Source: Brachionus manjavacas
Lineage: Eukaryota > Rotifera > Eurotatoria > Ploima > Brachionidae
DNA length: 64,000 nucleotides
Assembly: GCA_019054805.1 (NCBI GenBank)
Contig: JAHQIY010000003.1
Span: 9,610,001-9,674,000, forward strand
Reading direction: 5' to 3'
Part shown: positions 11,818-23,422 of the stretch, piece by piece
How the letters are laid out: the number at the start of each line of letters is the position of its first letter
How positions within the stretch are numbered: the stretch's first letter is position 1
Translations under genes and position numbers: made by a program
Notes under the pieces: model-generated
Seen by the model: the letters and a program-made list of their open reading frames with translations, nothing else
Told to the model about the DNA's origin: nothing
Database searches by the model: none

Positions 11818-11870
11818 GAAGGAGCTTTAGCTCGGTACAGAAAACAAATAAATAAATAAAATTAATAAAA
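11818..11870 (+). repeat. LINE 3'-end hairpin and (AAAT)n tail
   Basis: CTGAAGGAGCTTTAGCTCGG followed by TACAG and an (AAATA)n run. GAGC-TTTA-GCTC forms a short hairpin. The same 3' terminus recurs, in both orientations, at six or more other places in the window. Confidence 0.7.
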
Positions 11871-12374
11871 TATTTATAAAATTATTCAATTTCAAAAAAA
11901 TATTAAAAATATTCGTTGCATAGTTATTTGAAAAAATTTAACAACAAGTTATTTAAGTTAAATAATTAAATATTCAACTAAATCTATATAAATGTTATTA
12001 AAAATTGAAAGCTTGAATGAAAACTTCAACATTGATCTCATGATAACAAAGCAATTTATTAATCTTTAATAAAAATACTCAAAGGTTATTTCTCCATCGG
12101 TAATATTAGATTATTGCTGTTTGTTAAATTATAATTCAAGTTTCTTGGGTCATTTTTCTTTATTCTCTCTTTTAAATTTAAAGAAGAATTGTAAAAATGA
12201 CATTTGGAAACAAAAGTCGTCAATCTTTCAAAAATTCTATCTTGAAATGAATAAAGACCATATTTTTCTTAAAAATTCATTATTTCATTAAAATTATTCA
12301 CTTCAAGCTCTAAAGGATAATGATTAAAAATCGAGAAAACAAACTTTTATATATTCTCTGGTAGATATCGACGA

Positions 12375-12478
12375 GCTGAATCATAATCTGTTAGAATTTA
12401 AAGAATCTGATCTTTGGCCTAAAAGTTACAGCTGTCTAAGGTTACTTTTTTTTAAATTAATGATTTATGTTAGATAAC
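12375..12478 (+). repeat. Inverted pair of a 105-bp repeat, left copy
   Basis: Contains GAATCATAATCTGTTAGAAT, AAAAGTTACAGCTGTCTAA and AATGATTTATGTTAGATAAC. The reverse complement occurs at 15788-15905 with about 90% identity. The two copies flank the LINE at 13.1-15.5 kb. Confidence 0.75.
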
Positions 12479-13092
12479 TCGGCTTTTTTTAAGGCTAATT
12501 TGGCTGTTAGTATATTTAAAGTCTCAGAATCCAGGAAGGAATTCGAAAATGGCAGATAAATAACTGAATTAATACTAACTGACCCATTAGTCCTGCAAAA
12601 AACAAAATTTCCAATTTAATTATTTTTGAGGTCCAAAGATACCCCAAAGCTATAGACCCATCGGATATTTTTTTTTTGCTCCATTTAGTGACTAGAACAT
12701 ATAAAAAAATTAGATCCTAGTAAATTTTGCTTGCTTTGCAAAAAATGCAAACAAAAAATTTCAGTTTTTTTTTATTCAAGATTAGGAAAAAAAAATTTTA
12801 TTAGTTCATTCAGTATAAGAAATTGTTTTTGTGATATAGCCACATCCTTGTCGATATCATAGGAATATTGATTAACTTAACCATGGGCGTTTAAGTTAAC
12901 AAGGAGCCTAAATAGCTGCTCCAATACGTCTTACGAGAAGATCGGATTGACGGGCCCAAGGGTACAAATGTAAAAATTACAGTTTATTCGTGTTCATTCT
13001 GGATTAATTATAAATCATTCTCTATGAAATCTTTCTTTCACCAAATTATACTATTTTTTCTTTTTTTTGGCAAGTACCTAAATATCAGATGA

Positions 13093-15535
13093 CACTTTAT
13101 TTATTTATTTGTTTTATCTGTGCCGAGCTAAAGCTCCTTCAGATTAAAAAAAAACAAAATAAAAATAAAAATGTAAAGAAAAAATAAGATAAAATTTAAA
13201 TAAGTTGAAATATAATAAAAAGACAATTAAAAATTGATAAATTGTAAGAAGTGACATGTGAAAAGTATTTAAGTATTGAACAGTTCAGGAAAGAAAGAAG
13301 AAATAGTAAGATAGCAATTACACAATGGAGTTGGGTATTCAACATACCTTGATTCAAAACCCGCTTTTTTATTCATCGACCAGTTTGACAACCAATGGAA
13401 CAGAATGACGCAGTACTCCCGCTACATATCTTTCGCTCAATTCAAAAAGTCGATTCGAGACAGTTAAGAATTTAAGTTTATTAAAGGCCTCATGATGCAA
13501 AATATTGGAAGGAGTATTATATTTTAGTTTAATACTAAAATATAGTGTAAAACGTAAATGTAAATGTATAGTATATAACGTAAATGTATAGTGTAAAACG
13601 AACTGCTGAGTTTTGTAAGACTTGAATTTTTTTAATTTTTGTCTCCGAAAGTGAATTTAGACACGGAAAAGAGTAATCAATTATAGATCCGATTAAAGAT
13701 TTATATAGGTTTTCTAGTGTGCAATAATCAAGACCCCACTTTTTGTTTGACAATATTTTTATTTAGTTCAACCTTGAACTAAAACGCTGTTTTATTCATC
13801 AACCATTGGGGGTAAAGGTTAATTTTGAATCAAATATTATACTTATAAACATTATTTCCTTTTGACTCACAATTTTATTTTCATATATTAATAATTTTAA
13901 GTCAATATTTTCCTTATTATATTTAGTGAAGACAATGAAGCAAGACTTTTCAACAGATATTTTCATCTTCCACTTGAAGAGCCATTTTTCTAGTTCGTCT
14001 AAATATTTGTTTATCTTATTTTCTAGATTTCCTTTTTTCTTAAAAATATAAAATTTGATCAAGTGATCAGCAAAAAGAAGAGAGTATTCACTATTTGTTT
14101 TATTGTCCTCTGAGACTTTATTGTCCATTGCTCTTTGAAGCATTTTTTTTATCTTATTTTAGGATTTGCTTGTGTACTAAATACAAGATCGTCGGCAAAA
14201 AGTGCAACATGTATTTCTGGCGGAAGGCTTTTTACTATATCATTAAAATATAAAATGGAGATTGTAGGTCAAAGGCAGCTTTCTTGTGGAACACCGGCCC
14301 GGATTCACTTGAGTTCGAACAATGATCCATTTTGAAAAATTTGAAAAGTTCGATTTTGGAGAAAATTCTTAATCCAGTTTAGCAAACTTTTTTTAATTCC
14401 CAAAGCTTGGATTTTTTTCACTTTTCTGGTATGAGATGTCTTATCAAACGCTTTCTTAGATAAAAAAATACTGCACTGGTAATTTGCTTTTTATTGAATC
14501 CATTTAGGATCGATTGGTTAATTCTGAAAATTTGGTCTTGAGTACTTCTCTTCTGTCGGGAGCCTGATTGACATTCTGGGAATATTTTCTTATTTTCACC
14601 CCAAAGCTGAACTTTATTATTTATGATTTTTTCGAGCCGTTTTACAATTCAATTTTGAAGTGAAATTACTCTAAATGAGGAAATTTTGTCAGGAGGCCTG
14701 TCTTTTTTAATGATCATAATTATTTTCGCTTATTTCCACTGATCAGGTATGTAGCCAAATTTTAGTAAGAAATTGAAAATTTTTAGAATTACTAAAATTT
14801 TATTGTTTGGCAAATTTTTTAGAACTTTTTTCGATATGCGGTCGAATCCACACGCTGCTTTTGAGTTTAATTTCTTAAGACTTTTTAGAAGTTCGCTTCT
14901 GTTGATTGAAGAATCTGTGTCATTGTCTTCAATGAGTGTCGGAGATAGCACTTAATTATCCGGCTCTCCCACGGATTCAACGGCTAAAATTATGGATTCA
15001 AGATTGTCAGCAAAAAATTTTGAGATCAGATCTGAGTCATCTGTTTTCAATGATTATTAACTTTGACTGTAATTGATCTGCTAGATTTGGTATAATAACC
15101 CTTTTCAATTTTTGTGATTAAGTTCCAGTACTTACTTGATGAAGTGTCAAAATTTTTAAAGTGCTTAGGTCGTCCTCTTGCTTTTTGTGTCTCATTTTAG
15201 CAGGTTTTTTTTTAAATTTCTTTGGTAGATTCAGGAACTGTATCAATTAAAGGGTCGATTTAAAAAAAGGTTTTATTAATTCAATTTCAGTTTCAATAAG
15301 CTCTTCAAGCTTCAATTAAATTAATAAGTTCGTCTTTGTTGAAACATGAATTTGAAAGATATCCATGACAATCAAAACAAAGATATTTGTAAGTTTCTTA
15401 ATCTATTCCAAATGTCCGAAGTAAAATTTTCACTCAACTAGATCTTATTTTTATTGAGTTTTGGTCTAGAATCACACCGGACTTTGCAAAGAGCACATGT
15501 TCGATTAAGATTGCTCATTATTTAATTTTACATTT
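13093..15535 (-). mobile_element. Decayed LINE (CR1/Jockey-like), near full length
   Basis: On the minus strand, from about 15535 down to the 3' hairpin and (AAAT)n tail at 13093-13145. A Cys-pair N-terminal piece lies at about 15400-15530. RT pieces include a KLNSKAACGFDRISKKVLK block with GYIPDQW at 14730-14951, a degenerate FADD box read as LLFADHL with LEKWLFKWKMKISVEK at 13799-14143, and a C-terminal SIIDYSFPCLNSLSE.KIKK.QVLQN at 13535-13753. Many stops and frameshifts show it is dead. The same C-terminal text appears in the plus-strand copy at 21.0-21.66 kb, so both belong to one family. Confidence 0.8.
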
Positions 15536-15787
15536 AAAATAACAAAACAATAATTGATTCAAAATAAAGCAAGAGCTTGACCTTGTACTTAACCAGTATC
15601 CTTTTATAAAATAAATCATAAGGAGGAGAGAGTAAAAAATATATTGAAATTATACTTATTGAACGCAAAATAATGCTTTCCTACAATTTTAGTTTAATTT
15701 AAATAAAATGAAAATTTAATTTTTTCTAATCACTCCCGATTTTGGGTTGCAAAATGTTATCAAATTTTTTTAAAATTGTTATATTTA

Positions 15788-15905
15788 AAATAACGGTTAT
15801 CTAACATAAATCATTAATTTAAAAAAAAGGAACTTTAGACAGCTGTAACTTTTGAGCGGAAGATCAGATTCTTAAAATTCTAACAGATTATGATTCATTT
15901 GATTC
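15788..15905 (-). repeat. Inverted pair of a 105-bp repeat, right copy
   Basis: Reverse complement of the repeat at 12375-12478. It sits just outside the 5' end of the LINE, so the two copies either frame a larger composite or are independent insertions of a short element. Confidence 0.7.
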
Positions 15906-17518
15906 ATTATGGTTCACACTCAATTTAGAAAATTTTTGCTTGAAAAATTTGAAAAAAAATAAAAAAATTTGTAAGAGTGAAAATCATACAAAAAGAGTAA
16001 TTAAAAAAAAAAATTTAAGGAAAATCTTTTTGCTTGAATTCTCATATGTACTATTGGAATAGTTGGCTTAGTAGTTGAAAATTTTATATTTCAACTTTTT
16101 ATAAACGCTTCTGTTTCATTCCCCTTTAAATACTGATTTTTCCAAAAATTAATGGAATCATTTCAAAATAAATTAATTAATAATAAAAATTCAAAATTTA
16201 TATATTGTCAGGTATAATTGATATGGTGTCAAGTTAATTTGAATAATCAAAATATTTTTGAATAATACAACGCTAATTTTTTGAGAGATAAAGTAAATGC
16301 AGACAAGAATTTTAAACAAGAACAAAGTTTAATTAAAAAATAATTTTAAAAATTCAAAAATATTTACTGAGCATGCTACTAAAAATTTTTGGAAAAAAGC
16401 TTGCAGAATCTTACAAGTGTCAAATAATTCAAATAAAATTATTTTAATCCGAATTTAGGACAATTCAGTCTTAATTGGTTATTATTTAAATTAATCTAAA
16501 TATTCAATAAATAGTTTTTTTGTAACTTTTTTTGATTAAAATAATATCGAATTTCATATTTGCCATCACCCAAACGCTATATGCTTCTTCCGACTGAGTC
16601 GGATTATGGAGGACTATAAAACTTCTGCTGGGAGAGAAAATTTATTTTTAATTAATCTGACGGAAAAAGTAAAATGAAATAAAATAAAAATTCAATTATA
16701 TCTAAACAAGATACTTAAAATCAATTCCTGAATTTTTCAAATGATCAACTTGAATTGCCTTTTCTCTAGTAAATAAAAGAGTTCGAACCAAAAGGCAAGC
16801 ATTAGATTATTTCTAATTGACAATAAAAAAACTCTTAAATCGAAAATTTTTTTAGAATAATTTAAATAAATGTATGTGATTTATTTTGCTATAAATTGTC
16901 TACATATGATCCTATTCAAATTAAATAATTTTTAATAAAAAAAGTCGAAAAAAATTTATTTAGTTCATTTTTAAAAATAAAATATTGAAATAAAAATCTT
17001 TTATTCCAAAAAATTATTGCTTTCTATAGACCGATCAATTTTAATTCAATTTCGAAAAGATTTTTTAATAGATCTTTTATGCATATTCAAAGGTACTCAC
17101 AAATAATCATTGGTAGTTTTTTCTTTGCTTTTTGATTACTTTTTACAACAAAAATTAAATTTAATAAAATTTTTTAGAAATTTCCATAAAAGGTCTAGCT
17201 TAATTGAAAAAACTTGCATTTGCCTCATAGAAAATTGGATTCAAGCTAGTTTTTTTTGTGTTTAAAAACAAATATTTTATGATAATTTAACTCAAACTGA
17301 AATTTTAAAAGTTTAGTTGAAAATTAGGTTGAAGCACTATAATTTAGAAAGGTAAAGATAAACCAAGCTAAAATTTCACTTTGGCTTTATTTTTTCAAAT
17401 TTTTCTAGAAACTCAAAGCAACGTATTTAGAAATTTTAAATTATATTCTATTAGTAACAAACACAGGTGATTAATACAGCGAAACATGAGAGCTTTTTTT
17501 TTGAGCTTTTCTTTCAGC
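15906..17518. other. AT-rich intergenic region upstream of the LRAT-like gene
   Basis: No gene is supported. A perfect 7-bp-arm palindrome, TCCGACT-G-AGTCGGA, lies at about 16588-16602. A pyrimidine tract ending in TTTCTTTCAG at 17509-17518 is a plausible 3' splice or spliced-leader acceptor for the gene that starts at 17557. Confidence 0.45.
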
Positions 17519-17556
17519 TCAAAAATACCATTTCAAAACTAGCGCTGGAAAAAAGC

Positions 17557-18939
17557 ATGAGCGTAACCAACTTGGTTACTATTCGAGACAAAACCAATTT
17601 GTTCAAAAAAAATCGCTCATTCGAAGCCCTTAATGAATATGATGCTGAGCAAAAAATTATTTCCTTGGATCAGTTGGACCCTGGCGATCATCTGGTTCTC
17701 TCCTTGGACCCTTTAAAATATTGCCATGCCATTTTGGAGCAAGTCTATCCCGACAAAAATATAGTTCAAATAGTTTACTTCGATGACACTCAAACCCAAT
17801 GTTCATTGGAAAATTTTATCCTCAAACCGGATGGAAGCGGATGCCACAACCGCCTCATTGGAGTCAAACTGGACACTCTCCAAATCGATTTGGACAAAAT
17901 TTCAATCTACAAAGTTTTCTATTCAATTACTGAGTCGTGCTTACCTCCTGACGAATGCATCCAAAAGGCAAGAAGCTACATAGGTCAAAAAAGATACAAC
18001 ATTTTTGTCAATAATGATGAACATTTTGCCATATTTTGCAAGACTGGCAAGGCTGCCAAGCTTTTCATTGTAAATCCCAATGATGTAGCTGCCAAAAGAA
18101 TTATAGGCAAAAATGTGTCGCAAAAATTGGTCGAAAATTTGGCTCAACAGGGCGCCCACGTTTTGCTTGTCAATTCAGCCAAGCATGTGGCGACCAATTT
18201 TCCCCGAAGCGCAGTCTCTGCCGGACTCCCGGTAGTGGCCGAAGCAGCTGGATCGGCTATAGGTGTAGGAGTTGAGGGTGTCACAATGGGCTTCGATTTG
18301 TACAAGGCCCACAAAAATTTGAAAGAGGGAAAAGTATCCGAAATTAAGTTCAAAAAGTATATTGCTAAGCGAGTCACTAGAGGAGCGATGAGTGCTGCCG
18401 GAGGAGTGGCTGGTGGTATTCTTGGTCAAATGATCATACCGGTACCGGTCGTTGGCGCAGTAATAGGATCTTTAGTTGGTGGCTTGGTTGGCGAAGCGAC
18501 TGGTCAAATAGAAGGCATTTTAATCGGAGAACTAATTGAAGTCGTAGAAGAGAAAAAAAAGGAAAAGGAAAAATTGATGCAGAATTCAGAGCCAAAATTT
18601 AAGCCAGGCGTAAGATACAGTGTCATTCATCACTTGGTTTTTAAATTCAACAAAGATGTGTTCATACCAGAAAATCTTGCTCAACTGACCCGCGAAAAAG
18701 TTGATTCCATCAAGAATGGACTTGTAGTTGATAATTTTGACTCGAAAATAAACGATGAGGACTATGAGATTTTTGTTCTAAATGATTCAAATGAAATTGT
18801 GACAGATCTTAATTTAAATGATTTGTTCGACGAAAATGGATGTTTAGATAAAAGAAAATCGCTCGAAACTTTTTCGTCCACCAACATTCCGGATAATATA
18901 AATGTTTTTTTCAAAGTTTTAGATAATACTTCTGATTAA
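17557..18939 (+). CDS. LRAT-domain (NlpC/P60-like) protein with Cys to Asp at the catalytic position and a glycine-zipper domain
   Basis: Protein of 460 residues in a single coding exon. The start is the first in-frame ATG, 39 nt downstream of an acceptor-like TTTCTTTCAG. Residues about 35-165 match the LRAT/HRASLS fold: a GDHLVLSLD strand and the second His in KYCHAILEQV, then YNIFVNNDEHFAIFCKTGKA. In the family this last motif is N-C-E-H-F, with the acyl-accepting Cys; here Asp154 replaces that Cys while Glu-His-Phe are kept. A nearby Cys161 remains. Residues about 218-325 are Gly/Ala-rich and hydrophobic, ending in a GAVIGSLVGGLVGEATG run, resembling a glycine-zipper membrane segment. The C-terminal 100 residues are unassigned. 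It may be an inactive or re-purposed acyltransferase-like membrane protein; substrate unknown. Confidence 0.75.
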   Translation: MSVTNLVTIRDKTNLFKKNRSFEALNEYDAEQKIISLDQLDPGDHLVLSLDPLKYCHAILEQVYPDKNIVQIVYFDDTQTQCSLENFILKPDGSGCHNRLIGVKLDTLQIDLDKISIYKVFYSITESCLPPDECIQKARSYIGQKRYNIFVNNDEHFAIFCKTGKAAKLFIVNPNDVAAKRIIGKNVSQKLVENLAQQGAHVLLVNSAKHVATNFPRSAVSAGLPVVAEAAGSAIGVGVEGVTMGFDLYKAHKNLKEGKVSEIKFKKYIAKRVTRGAMSAAGGVAGGILGQMIIPVPVVGAVIGSLVGGLVGEATGQIEGILIGELIEVVEEKKKEKEKLMQNSEPKFKPGVRYSVIHHLVFKFNKDVFIPENLAQLTREKVDSIKNGLVVDNFDSKINDEDYEIFVLNDSNEIVTDLNLNDLFDENGCLDKRKSLETFSSTNIPDNINVFFKVLDNTSD

Positions 18940-20480
18940 TGTTAAAGTTTTTTTTTAAATTTTTCTAAATTAATTTAATTTTTTTTGTTCAAAATTATTT
19001 TCCAAGGATTAATAATTTTTGAGGTTTTAGATGAACATTAATGGTAAAAAGTAACATTGCTTTAATTCTGAAATAATTTATTTTTTAAACAAATGCTTAA
19101 TTTTTTATTTTGGAATGGCATGTTAACAAATAAACAAATCTTAAGTCTTCCAATTGACGTTGTATAGTTTTTTTTCTAAAATGAAATTAGTTTCTTTTGA
19201 ATTTTTTGTTCTCTAAATTTGTAAAATAAATATTTTTTAAAATGCTTTTTTTTTCAACCCGATAGTGAAATAAGTGGAAATAAAATAAAGTTTAAATCAA
19301 CTTATGAACAAATTGAACACAAAATCATGAATAAATAGCTCAAAATAATTAAGGATTAATTCAAATAGAAAAAATTTAAAAAAATCAACAATTTTTAATT
19401 ATTCAGTTTTGCAAAATTAAATGAATTATAAAATGTTTTATATATCATTGAAAGTTTTATCAAAAATTTTTTGTTACATTTAATAAAGCTTGGTGATATA
19501 ACATTAATTTTCATTATTAGAAAAACTTTTTCGAAAATTCACGTTTAAATAAAATTAGTCTAAAAGACATGATCTGTAAAAAATATAAAAATTTTCAGAA
19601 GAATTACGGCTTATTAGATGAAATTAGCGAAAATGAGTTTAAAAAAATTATGTGAAAGGAGAAGATTAATAAGAAAACAGCATGAGAATTCAAAGGGAAA
19701 GCTTTCAAGGCGGCTTTAGATGTATTCAATCGAAATGGCATTCCCACATTGTTAAAAAGCAGTTATGGGCTAATCCATTCTTCTTGTCAGGATATCGTAG
19801 CATTAAACTAATAACTTACTTAATATTTAAAAATTACATTAATTGATGAAATGCAAAAATTTTTAAATTTTTTTTTATTTTTTTTATAGATTTACCAAAA
19901 TTATTTACAATAAATTCCGAAATTTTATGTATTTTGTCTTATAGGGTATTTTTCGTGAATTGTTCTTTATTAAATTTTTAAATATGGATAATATTTTGAA
20001 AATTATCAAGTTTTTAAAAATCATCTTTTTTTTATTTTTTTTTGCTTGTCTAACATTCAGAATTAACCAATGTCCTGACCATACTTTGTCCTCATTCGTT
20101 ATTGAAAAAATAAGTTTATACATTGACTTGAAATTTTCAATCGAACTTATGCTTTTAATTCAGTGAAATCTAAAAAATTTAAATAAAAATTTACAGATGT
20201 TTTTCAAGATTTCCTAATTTCTGGATGAGCTTATATTTTTAAAGAAAATAATAAAGTCAAATTCAAACTATCATACTATAAAAAGTATATCATTCAAAAT
20301 CTAGATGCATAAACTTCTAGATTTTTAATTTAATACACAATATTAGTTAGTTGCATCGGATCATTTAAAATTCATTTAGGTTCATCTTTTTGTTAACTAT
20401 TGACTGTTTTTGGATTTTTTTCCAACAAAATTGGCTTAGCACACATCTTTACTCCTACAATTATTGATCCAAAATTTCTT
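18940..20480. other. Gene-free AT-rich region
   Basis: Nothing beyond AT-rich sequence was recognised. Overlapping opposite-strand open frames near 19900-20166 are low-complexity artefacts of A/T runs. Confidence 0.5.
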
Positions 20481-20625
20481 ATTTATTTATTCTAATTGAT
20501 TTAAAGCCCCATGGACAGAATAATAATTATTGAAAATAGAAAGTAAAGAATAATATAAAATATAAAATATAAATTAAAAAAAATGAAAGAAATGTTTGAT
20601 TTTATCTTTTTTTATTTCTATTCTG

Positions 20626-20665
20626 AAAGAGCATTAGCTCGGCGCAAATAAACAAATTAATAAAT
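20626..20665 (+). repeat. LINE 3'-end hairpin copy
   Basis: TCTGAAAGAGCATTAGCTCG followed by GCGCAAATAAACAAATTAAT: the same terminal hairpin (GAGC-ATTA-GCTC) and AT-rich tail as at 11818 and 13093. Confidence 0.6.
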
Positions 20666-20942
20666 ATCTTGATTTAAAAAAGCTAAAAAATGTGCTTAGA
20701 TTAGCTAAATTAATTAAATAAATATTTAAATAAAAAGGAAAAAAACAGCTTAGTTTAAAATAGCTAGTAATGTAGCAAAAAATATTTAAATAATAAAAAT
20801 TCATTTACTAGCATTTAATTAATTATAATGACTTCAATAGAAGATTAAACTAATGGAATTAGAAATATTACATACTGCTATATAATCTACTAATTATTAT
20901 TAATTATATGTTTAATAATTAATAATTATTTGTTAATAATCA

Positions 20943-20988
20943 TTATTTATTTGTTTATCTGTACCGAGCTAAGGCTCTATCAGAATAA
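20943..20988 (-). repeat. LINE 3'-end hairpin copy, minus orientation
   Basis: TATTTGTTTATCTGTACCGA then GCTAAGGCTCTATCAGAAT, the reverse complement of the terminal hairpin seen elsewhere. No coding remnant could be assigned to it. Confidence 0.6.
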
Positions 20989-21029
20989 GATAAAAAAATA
21001 AATTTAATGTGCAAATAAATAAATTATGA

Positions 21030-21660
21030 AGAGTTGTAGTAAAGAAAATATTTAAGAAATTTTACTAAATTTAAGCTTTTGTAACTAATTGTTTTTTTTA
21101 CATTTAAAGGCTTTGTTATGTTACATATGAGCTTTGAGAAAAAAACTAAAATTAGAATCAATCTCGACCTTAAAATTAATGGTAACAATTTTAAATAATG
21201 AGGAAAAAGTTAAATTTTAGGCATCACATTGGACTCAAAACTTAAATTTTTTTCAATGGTAGATGAATTAAAAGAGCGCTGTAATTCAAGGCTTAATATT
21301 ATAAAATATCTCTCAAATAAGAAATTGGGTCTAAAACCAAAAAAATTAGGATCAATCTTGGATTATGCTTTTCCTTGTTTAAATTCATTCTCAGAAGCTA
21401 ACATCAAAAAATACAACTTATTCAAAATTCAGCAGTTCGATCTATTGTGAAGCTGAAATATGCTAACCCTGGAATATCATGCATCAGGAGGCTTTCAATA
21501 AACTTAAACTACTAACAGTCTCAAATCGACTTTTTGAGTTGAGTATAGAGAAGAACAGAAGAATAAAGAGAAGGTTTTGAATCAAGATATATTGAATACC
21601 CAACTCCATTGTATAAAGGCTACCTAACAGCATTAGCTCGGTACAGATTTTAAAATAAAA
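21030..21660 (+). mobile_element. Decayed LINE 3' half (same family as 13.1-15.5 kb)
   Basis: Reads GITLDSKLKF, then ELKERCNSRLNIIKYLSNKK, then GSILDYAFPCLNSFSEANIK, parallel to the C-terminal RT region of the minus-strand copy at 13.5-13.8 kb. It ends in ACAGCATTAGCTCGGTACAG. Frameshifts and stops are present. Confidence 0.75.
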
Positions 21661-22685
21661 AAAAACTAAGAACTCGTTGTCTAGTGATTAAAATTTTTTT
21701 TTAAAATAAGTTGACATCGAATTTTCTTTAAAGAATTTTTGGATTCAAAATTGGTCGTTTTGTAAAAAAGATGGTGACAAATCAACTTAGACATTTTAGG
21801 AAAGAATAAATAAATTTAGAACAAAAAAGGATCAAAATTGATTCATTTAATTTCTAATAATAGGGAATTAAATACGAAGATTTTCTATCGCATTTTTTAG
21901 TCCTAACAACGTTTTAATAAACACTTAAAAAAATAAAGAAATTCTTAATTTTAATTTTAAATTCTTCGAGGAAAACAAAGAGTGCATTCTAAATGAACCG
22001 ATAGTCATGAATGAGTTGATTTTGGTTCGAAAAAAGCTAAGAGAACACGCAGCTTCAGGACCAGTTCAAATTCACAATTTAACTTTGAAAAATATACCCC
22101 AACCCAAAATTTTTAAAATAATATAATTAATCCTTTTAATCTAAGTCTTGGATAAGGTAGTATTCCTAGATCATGGAAAACTGCAAATATAACCATGATA
22201 CCTAAAAAGTTATCCCAAACACAAGATCCATCTAATTATTGACCAATTAGTATGAAAAGCAGCTTGGGAAAACTGCTTGAACGCATTATCTATCTGAGGT
22301 TATATGGTTTTTTAAAAAATTCTTTACTGATTAAGGACCAGCCGGGTTTTAGGAAACACTACCTCATTCACCGGATATTGTCTTTTGTTTACACAAGGAA
22401 ATTCAAAGAAAACGTAAATGGTCATATTACTGAAGAATTTTCAATAACCGAAGGAGTTCCTTAAGGTTCAATTAGTCCACTATTATTTACTATATTTATC
22501 CCTAAAGGAATTTAAAAAAATGAATAATACTCCCACCATTTGCAGACAAACTTGTCACTTTTTTATCTATAAGAAACAGGATAATTTAGAAAAAAAGATT
22601 AATAAATACTTAGCAAGAACATTGGCTCGATGGTCTATTAATTCTTGTGTGATCAGCCTTTTCTTTGTAAATATAGCAAGGAAAA

Positions 22686-23422
22686 TAATAATTTTCCCTT
22701 TTCTATCCTAGTAGATAATGTGGAGGCGCTCATCTCAGAGTTGTTTAAAAGTTCCAAATTAAAGTCCAAGTTATTAAAAAAAAAGTCCAATTCCGGACTT
22801 TTTTATTTTTTTTTTAAAAGTAATAGGTTCGACTTAAAGATGAGAGAGATTTAAATAAGTATTTTCTTTAAAAAATTGAATCTAAATAATAATTAAAAAA
22901 GTTACATATATTTAAAAAGTGAATTTTGTATAAATTTTAGAAATGTTTTAAAAATTGTCCTTTTATCCAAAGCAACCAAGATTTGGACAATTATTAATTT
23001 AACACAATTTAAGAATTTTCTAGTAATGATATTCATCGCAACAACAAAAATTGTTTAGTTTTTGGACTTTTGGAAAAAAAGCAAAAAAAAAACGTAAAAC
23101 ACATTTCTTTTGAAAAAAAAAGTCCTGACTTGGACTTGACTTGAGACTTGTGACTTTTAAACAACTCTGGCTCATCTCCTTTTCAAGTACCTTTTTGAGC
23201 AACGGCTTCGATCTGAAACAGAGGCTACTGCATCGAGTTGATCATTTACACCGCAATTATTACCCAGCCGAAACTGGTGCCCCTATTTTTATGATGAAAG
23301 AGGTTTAAACAATTGCCTCGTATTGCAGAGATATTTTGAGGATTTTTTCACCCTCGCGAGTTTTGAAGCCTCGATCCTCTGCTTGCATGACTAACACGCC
23401 AACTATTCGGCTATACGGCATT
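22686..23422 (-). mobile_element. tRNA-derived SINE inserted in a LINE, itself carrying a hAT MITE
   Basis: Flanked by a 14-bp imperfect target-site duplication: TATAGCAAGGAAAA at 22672-22685 and TATAACAAGGAAAA at 23423-23436. Read on the minus strand, the head (about 23422-23360) is tRNA-like, with an A-box-like TAGCCGAATAGTTGG and a B-box-like GGATCGAGGC. The body continues to a GGTACTTG..GAGATGAGCGCC tail. Without the MITE the SINE is about 295 bp. A second copy lies at 8083-8225. Confidence 0.7.
22736..23169. mobile_element. hAT-type MITE, 434 bp, with TIRs and 8-bp TSD
   Basis: Starts CAGAGTTGTTTAAAAGT and ends with its inverse, ACTTTTAAACAACTCTG. It is flanked on both sides by the 8-bp direct repeat GCTCATCT (22728-22735 and 23170-23177). 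The uninterrupted SINE at 8083-8225 supplies the empty site (GTGCTCATCTCTTTTTC). 8-bp TSDs and CAG...CTG ends are typical of hAT elements. There is no coding capacity. Confidence 0.88.

Noticed and set aside
17467-17556. Extra 30 codons in frame upstream of the LRAT-like start
   Set aside because: They begin with GTG, include an acceptor-like TTTCTTTCAG at 17509-17518, and are Phe-rich low-complexity; the first ATG at 17557 is preferred.
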